Positions 61,563 to 64,000 of a stretch of 64,000 nt of DNA are shown here, in pieces (position 1 is the first letter of the stretch; each line of letters opens with the position of its first letter). The stretch comes from a bacterium (lineage in GTDB: Bacteria; Electryoneota; RPQS01; DYHQ01), in assembly GCA_030622545.1 (NCBI GenBank), contig JAUXGA010000013.1:17871-81870 (forward strand), given 5' to 3'. The notes beneath the pieces were generated by a model. The model did not search any database, was not told the origin of the DNA, and worked only from the letters and a program-made list of their open reading frames with translations. Both the position numbers and the translations under genes were made by a program.

Positions 61563-62267
61563 TTATGGCTTCTCCAGAATAAAAAGCGAGACAATTCCTC
61601 CCGTGAGCTTTTTGCACGAAGTCACTTTCCAACCGATTCGTGTCAGTTTCTCGCAGAGTTTGTCGCTTGAGGGAAAGGTGTGTATGGATGTTTTCAAGTA
61701 AGTGTACGCGCGTGCATCTCCCGAAATCAAAGCTCCGGCTTTCTGAATAACATGCGAAAAATAGAAGCGGAAGAACGGCTGAAAAATCGATTTGCGATCC
61801 GGGGTGAATTCAAGAATAGCTCCTCTGCCGCCTCGTTTTGTAACGCGGAAGAGTTCGGCGAGTCCCACATCGAGTTGTCGGAAATTACGAATTCCGAATG
61901 CCACCATAATCCGATGAAAGGATTCGGATTGAAACGGCAAGGCTTCCGCTCCACCCTTCACGAAATGGCGCTGTGCTTGCGAAAAAGAGCTGAGCTTCGC
62001 TCGCGCAAGTTTCAGCATTTCATCCGATGGATCGAGCAGCGTCAAATCGATATCGGAAACTTTCCGACAGACGGTTATCGCCAGATCTCCCGTTCCCGCA
62101 GCGCAATCCAAAACTTGCTGGTTTGCAGCAACACTAAGCGCGCGAATGCAGCGGCGACGCCACGAAACGTCGAATCCAAGCGACAACAGGCGATTCGCCA
62201 AATCATAGGTCGGCGAAATCGCGTCGAACATTTCAACGATTTGTTTGTCGGGTTCCTGCTGATTCAC
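61563..62267 (-). CDS. ubiE: Demethylmenaquinone methyltransferase (UbiE/MenG)
   Basis: A 234-residue SAM-dependent methyltransferase. Family signatures are YDLANRLLSLGFDVSWRR and the SAM loop LDCAAGTGDLAITV, then AFGIRNFRQLDVGLAELFRVTKRGG in parts. It makes menaquinone from demethylmenaquinone, or acts in ubiquinone synthesis. Menaquinone is more likely in this group. It follows cdsA by four bases. Confidence 0.94.
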   Translation of the reverse strand: MNQQEPDKQIVEMFDAISPTYDLANRLLSLGFDVSWRRRCIRALSVAANQQVLDCAAGTGDLAITVCRKVSDIDLTLLDPSDEMLKLARAKLSSFSQAQRHFVKGGAEALPFQSESFHRIMVAFGIRNFRQLDVGLAELFRVTKRGGRGAILEFTPDRKSIFQPFFRFYFSHVIQKAGALISGDARAYTYLKTSIHTFPSSDKLCEKLTRIGWKVTSCKKLTGGIVSLFILEKP

Positions 62268-62271
62268 GACG

Positions 62272-63078
62272 TTAGCGAAGGAAAAGATAAAGGGTGAGGG
62301 CGGGCGTTGCTAAAAGGAGGCTGTCAAATCGGTCCAGAAGCCCCCCATGTCCTGGCAGAAATTGTGAGGTATCTTTTGTTTCAGCTTCGCGTTTCATCAG
62401 CGATTCGAGCAAATCACCCGCCTGACCAATGAACCCAACAATCACCGTAAAAGCGAGGATATCCCAGAGTGAGAAATGAACAAAGCCGATGCTTTTCATA
62501 ATCAGGGCTGCGATTGGTGCAGCAATAAAACCGGCAATCGCTCCCTCCCAGCTCTTATTCGGGCTGGCTTTCGGCATTAGCTTATGTTTTCCGAACAATC
62601 TCCCGACGCTGTAAGCGGCAGTATCGGCCGCCCATACCGAGATGAAAAGCGCGAGCAACCAACGGTCTCCCATTTCACCCGCGATACCGCCCGGCTGCCG
62701 GATCGTCCACATCAGGGAAACAGGAATGACAACGTAGATGAGCCAGAGAGTTAGATGCCCCAGGTTTTTAAGCGGCAATCGTGAAACCCGGAAAATCTCA
62801 CCTGCAAATACTACAAGCAGAGCGAGGAATACAACACCGATGGATAATTTACTTTGCTGTGAAAATTGAAAAAAGAGGATGGAAGCTGCAACGAGCCAGA
62901 GAAATATGAGAGGAGAATCCGCGCCTATTTGTTTCCCGAGATATTTCCATTCGCGAGCGAATAAAAACAGCAGTAGGGAAATTAAGATACCAAGCAGCAG
63001 GCCGCCAACATACAGCGATACGAGAAGGAGCGGTATTCCCCAGACAGCTACTCCTAATCGCTTTGCTAAATCACTCAT
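62272..63078 (-). CDS. cdsA: Phosphatidate cytidylyltransferase
   Basis: A 268-residue inner-membrane enzyme that makes CDP-diacylglycerol, the precursor used by PssA. The ATG at 63078 follows the stop of the TPR gene by four bases and has GGGGG upstream; the frame is open 38 codons further inside that gene without homology. Conserved: DTAAYSVGRLFGKHKL, SPNKSWEGAIAGF and GQAGDLLESLMKREAETKD, then the metal-binding LPGHGGLLDRFDSLL. Seven or eight hydrophobic helices. Confidence 0.95.
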   Translation of the reverse strand: MSDLAKRLGVAVWGIPLLLVSLYVGGLLLGILISLLLFLFAREWKYLGKQIGADSPLIFLWLVAASILFFQFSQQSKLSIGVVFLALLVVFAGEIFRVSRLPLKNLGHLTLWLIYVVIPVSLMWTIRQPGGIAGEMGDRWLLALFISVWAADTAAYSVGRLFGKHKLMPKASPNKSWEGAIAGFIAAPIAALIMKSIGFVHFSLWDILAFTVIVGFIGQAGDLLESLMKREAETKDTSQFLPGHGGLLDRFDSLLLATPALTLYLFLR

Positions 63079-63082
63079 TGCG

Positions 63083-64000
63083 CTAATGCCCCCGTCTTCC
63101 CAACAGAGATTCTTCCGGCGGGGGCCATCCCGATTCTCCACCGTTTTCGAATTCTCCATTTTCACCGGCAAAATCATCGAGCGAATCTGCATCTGTTCTT
63201 GCTTGAGCGAGTAGGTTTGTATCTAAACGCGACATGAGTATCATCGAGAACATCGAGTCGGGATAAATCGAAATCAATTGCCGATACGTTGCTTTAGTTG
63301 AATCGAGATTCTCCAATCGATGCTCATAGAGGAAGGCCTTCGTGAAAAGCAATTTCGGAAAATAAATCGAAAGAGTATCGGCTGTCATCAGACTATCGAT
63401 GATGGCAATGAGAGAATCGGGACTTGTTGTCGTATCATGAATGCCTTTTTCCAATTGCAAAAATCGCTCGCGAAGTGTATCCCTCGGTAAAGGTTTTTGC
63501 GGCAGTCCAAGCACGTCGCGCGCACGGTTTTCGACCTCGAAAGAAATACCATCGAGATTCATAATGGCTTCATAGTAAGGTCGAATCGCTGCGTCATCAG
63601 CTCCTCGCTGTTTCGACAATTCCGCAAGCACTAAATTCGAGCGCCATTGCGTTTCTTTATCGAATGTATCCTTCACGGCTCTTTCGAAGAAAATGAAAGC
63701 GGTATCAATATCGTTCAAATCATACCAGTAAAATTCGCCGATGCAGAAAAGAATATTCTGCAAATCACCCTGCGTTTCCCAGAATTCTTCTATAGTAAAA
63801 TCCAATCCCGGCTCTGGCGGCGTCTGACTGACTGTATCATTCTCTGAGATCGTCGAATCCACAGGCAACTCCTCGCGAGTCCCCATCGAATCAATCACCA
63901 TGGAATCTACCGCTAATTCTGAAAGCAACCTTTCTTCAACAATCGATAATGTATCTTTCCTACTGGAATCCTCAAGTGAAATAATAGATGGTCGTTCAGA
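63083..64000 (-). CDS. TPR-repeat protein, truncated at the right edge
   Basis: The frame is open to the window end (about 305 codons visible) with no start in sight; a TTG at 63928 could be an internal codon only. Features: a Ser/Thr/Glu-rich N-terminal part, then tetratricopeptide-type helices (about residues 75-190, for example FCIGEFYWYDLNDIDTAF and FERAVKDTFDKE) and again around 215-255 (FTKAFLYEHRLENLDS and YRQLISIYPDS). A short acidic and proline-rich tail ends it. It may be a scaffold or lipoprotein of cell-envelope assembly, but no family can be named. The stop lies four bases before the cdsA start. Confidence 0.65.
   Translation of the reverse strand, partial: SERPSIISLEDSSRKDTLSIVEERLLSELAVDSMVIDSMGTREELPVDSTISENDTVSQTPPEPGLDFTIEEFWETQGDLQNILFCIGEFYWYDLNDIDTAFIFFERAVKDTFDKETQWRSNLVLAELSKQRGADDAAIRPYYEAIMNLDGISFEVENRARDVLGLPQKPLPRDTLRERFLQLEKGIHDTTTSPDSLIAIIDSLMTADTLSIYFPKLLFTKAFLYEHRLENLDSTKATYRQLISIYPDSMFSMILMSRLDTNLLAQARTDADSLDDFAGENGEFENGGESGWPPPEESLLGRRGH

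Noticed and set aside
1..64000. tRNA, rRNA, CRISPR, insertion sequences, phage attachment sites
   Set aside because: No cloverleaf-like intergenic stretch, repeated spacer array, transposase motif or terminal inverted repeat was seen by reading; a tRNAscan, minced and ISfinder run would be decisive.

Overview
The window looks like a chromosomal stretch from an uncultivated Gram-negative bacterium of the FCB superphylum, outside typical Bacteroidota. Evidence for this is a type IX secretion pair (porU and porV), several secreted proteins ending in FlgD-like or T9SS-type sorting domains, UPF0164/PorV-like barrels, a TonB-dependent receptor and GWxTD and DUF5683-like proteins. Promoters fit the ordinary sigma-70 pattern (TTGACT, 17 bases, TATAAT or TAAAAT), clear GGAGG ribosome sites are common, and several genes start with TTG or GTG. 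This differs from the classical Bacteroidota signals. The phylum is inferred; no 16S rRNA gene is present. I saw no tRNA, rRNA, CRISPR array or insertion sequence.

Positions 1-13.2 kb (minus strand) hold an envelope operon read leftwards from a promoter near 13.17 kb. It encodes the sortase PorU, the shuttle protein PorV, a catalytically degenerate M6-like secreted protein, a metallopeptidase/beta-propeller/Omp85 fusion, two related DUF5683-like membrane proteins and the start of an RmlD-type sugar reductase cut by the window edge. The leader of this operon contains an intrinsic terminator just before porU. Positions 13.3-20.4 kb (minus) carry an HD-GYP response regulator, an ABC ATPase, a GWxTD lipoprotein-like gene and smc. 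Positions 20.4-28.9 kb (minus) carry tatA, purine synthesis genes (purQ, purS, purC, purB) interleaved with phosphatidylethanolamine synthesis genes (pssA, psd), an HtrA protease, a fructose-6-phosphate aldolase-like enzyme, truA and an orphan ecfT.

Positions 29.2-40.5 kb are the only plus-strand block. It holds a secreted Asp-box protein, a TonB-dependent receptor, a secreted calcium-motif protein, two lipoproteins and a PorV-like barrel, closed by a strong bidirectional terminator. It reads as a surface uptake or export locus, and receptor and partner share unusual DxDGDG calcium-type motifs.

Positions 40.5-54.1 kb (minus) are energy metabolism. One operon (korDABC-ndk-hbd-ackA-nfnAB) makes succinyl-CoA and reduced ferredoxin, acetyl phosphate/ATP and flavin-based electron bifurcation between NADH, NADPH and ferredoxin. 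The next operon, cpgS-like/arcC/sucC/sucD, is interrupted between sucC and sucD by a small unknown pair: a three-helix membrane protein and a STAS-like (DUF4325) protein. Positions 54.1-64 kb (minus) hold a tightly overlapping housekeeping operon: a TPR protein (cut by the right edge), cdsA, menaquinone methyltransferase, an FmdB zinc ribbon, comEC, rnhB, yraN, a lamin-tail secreted protein and an ABC-F ATPase.
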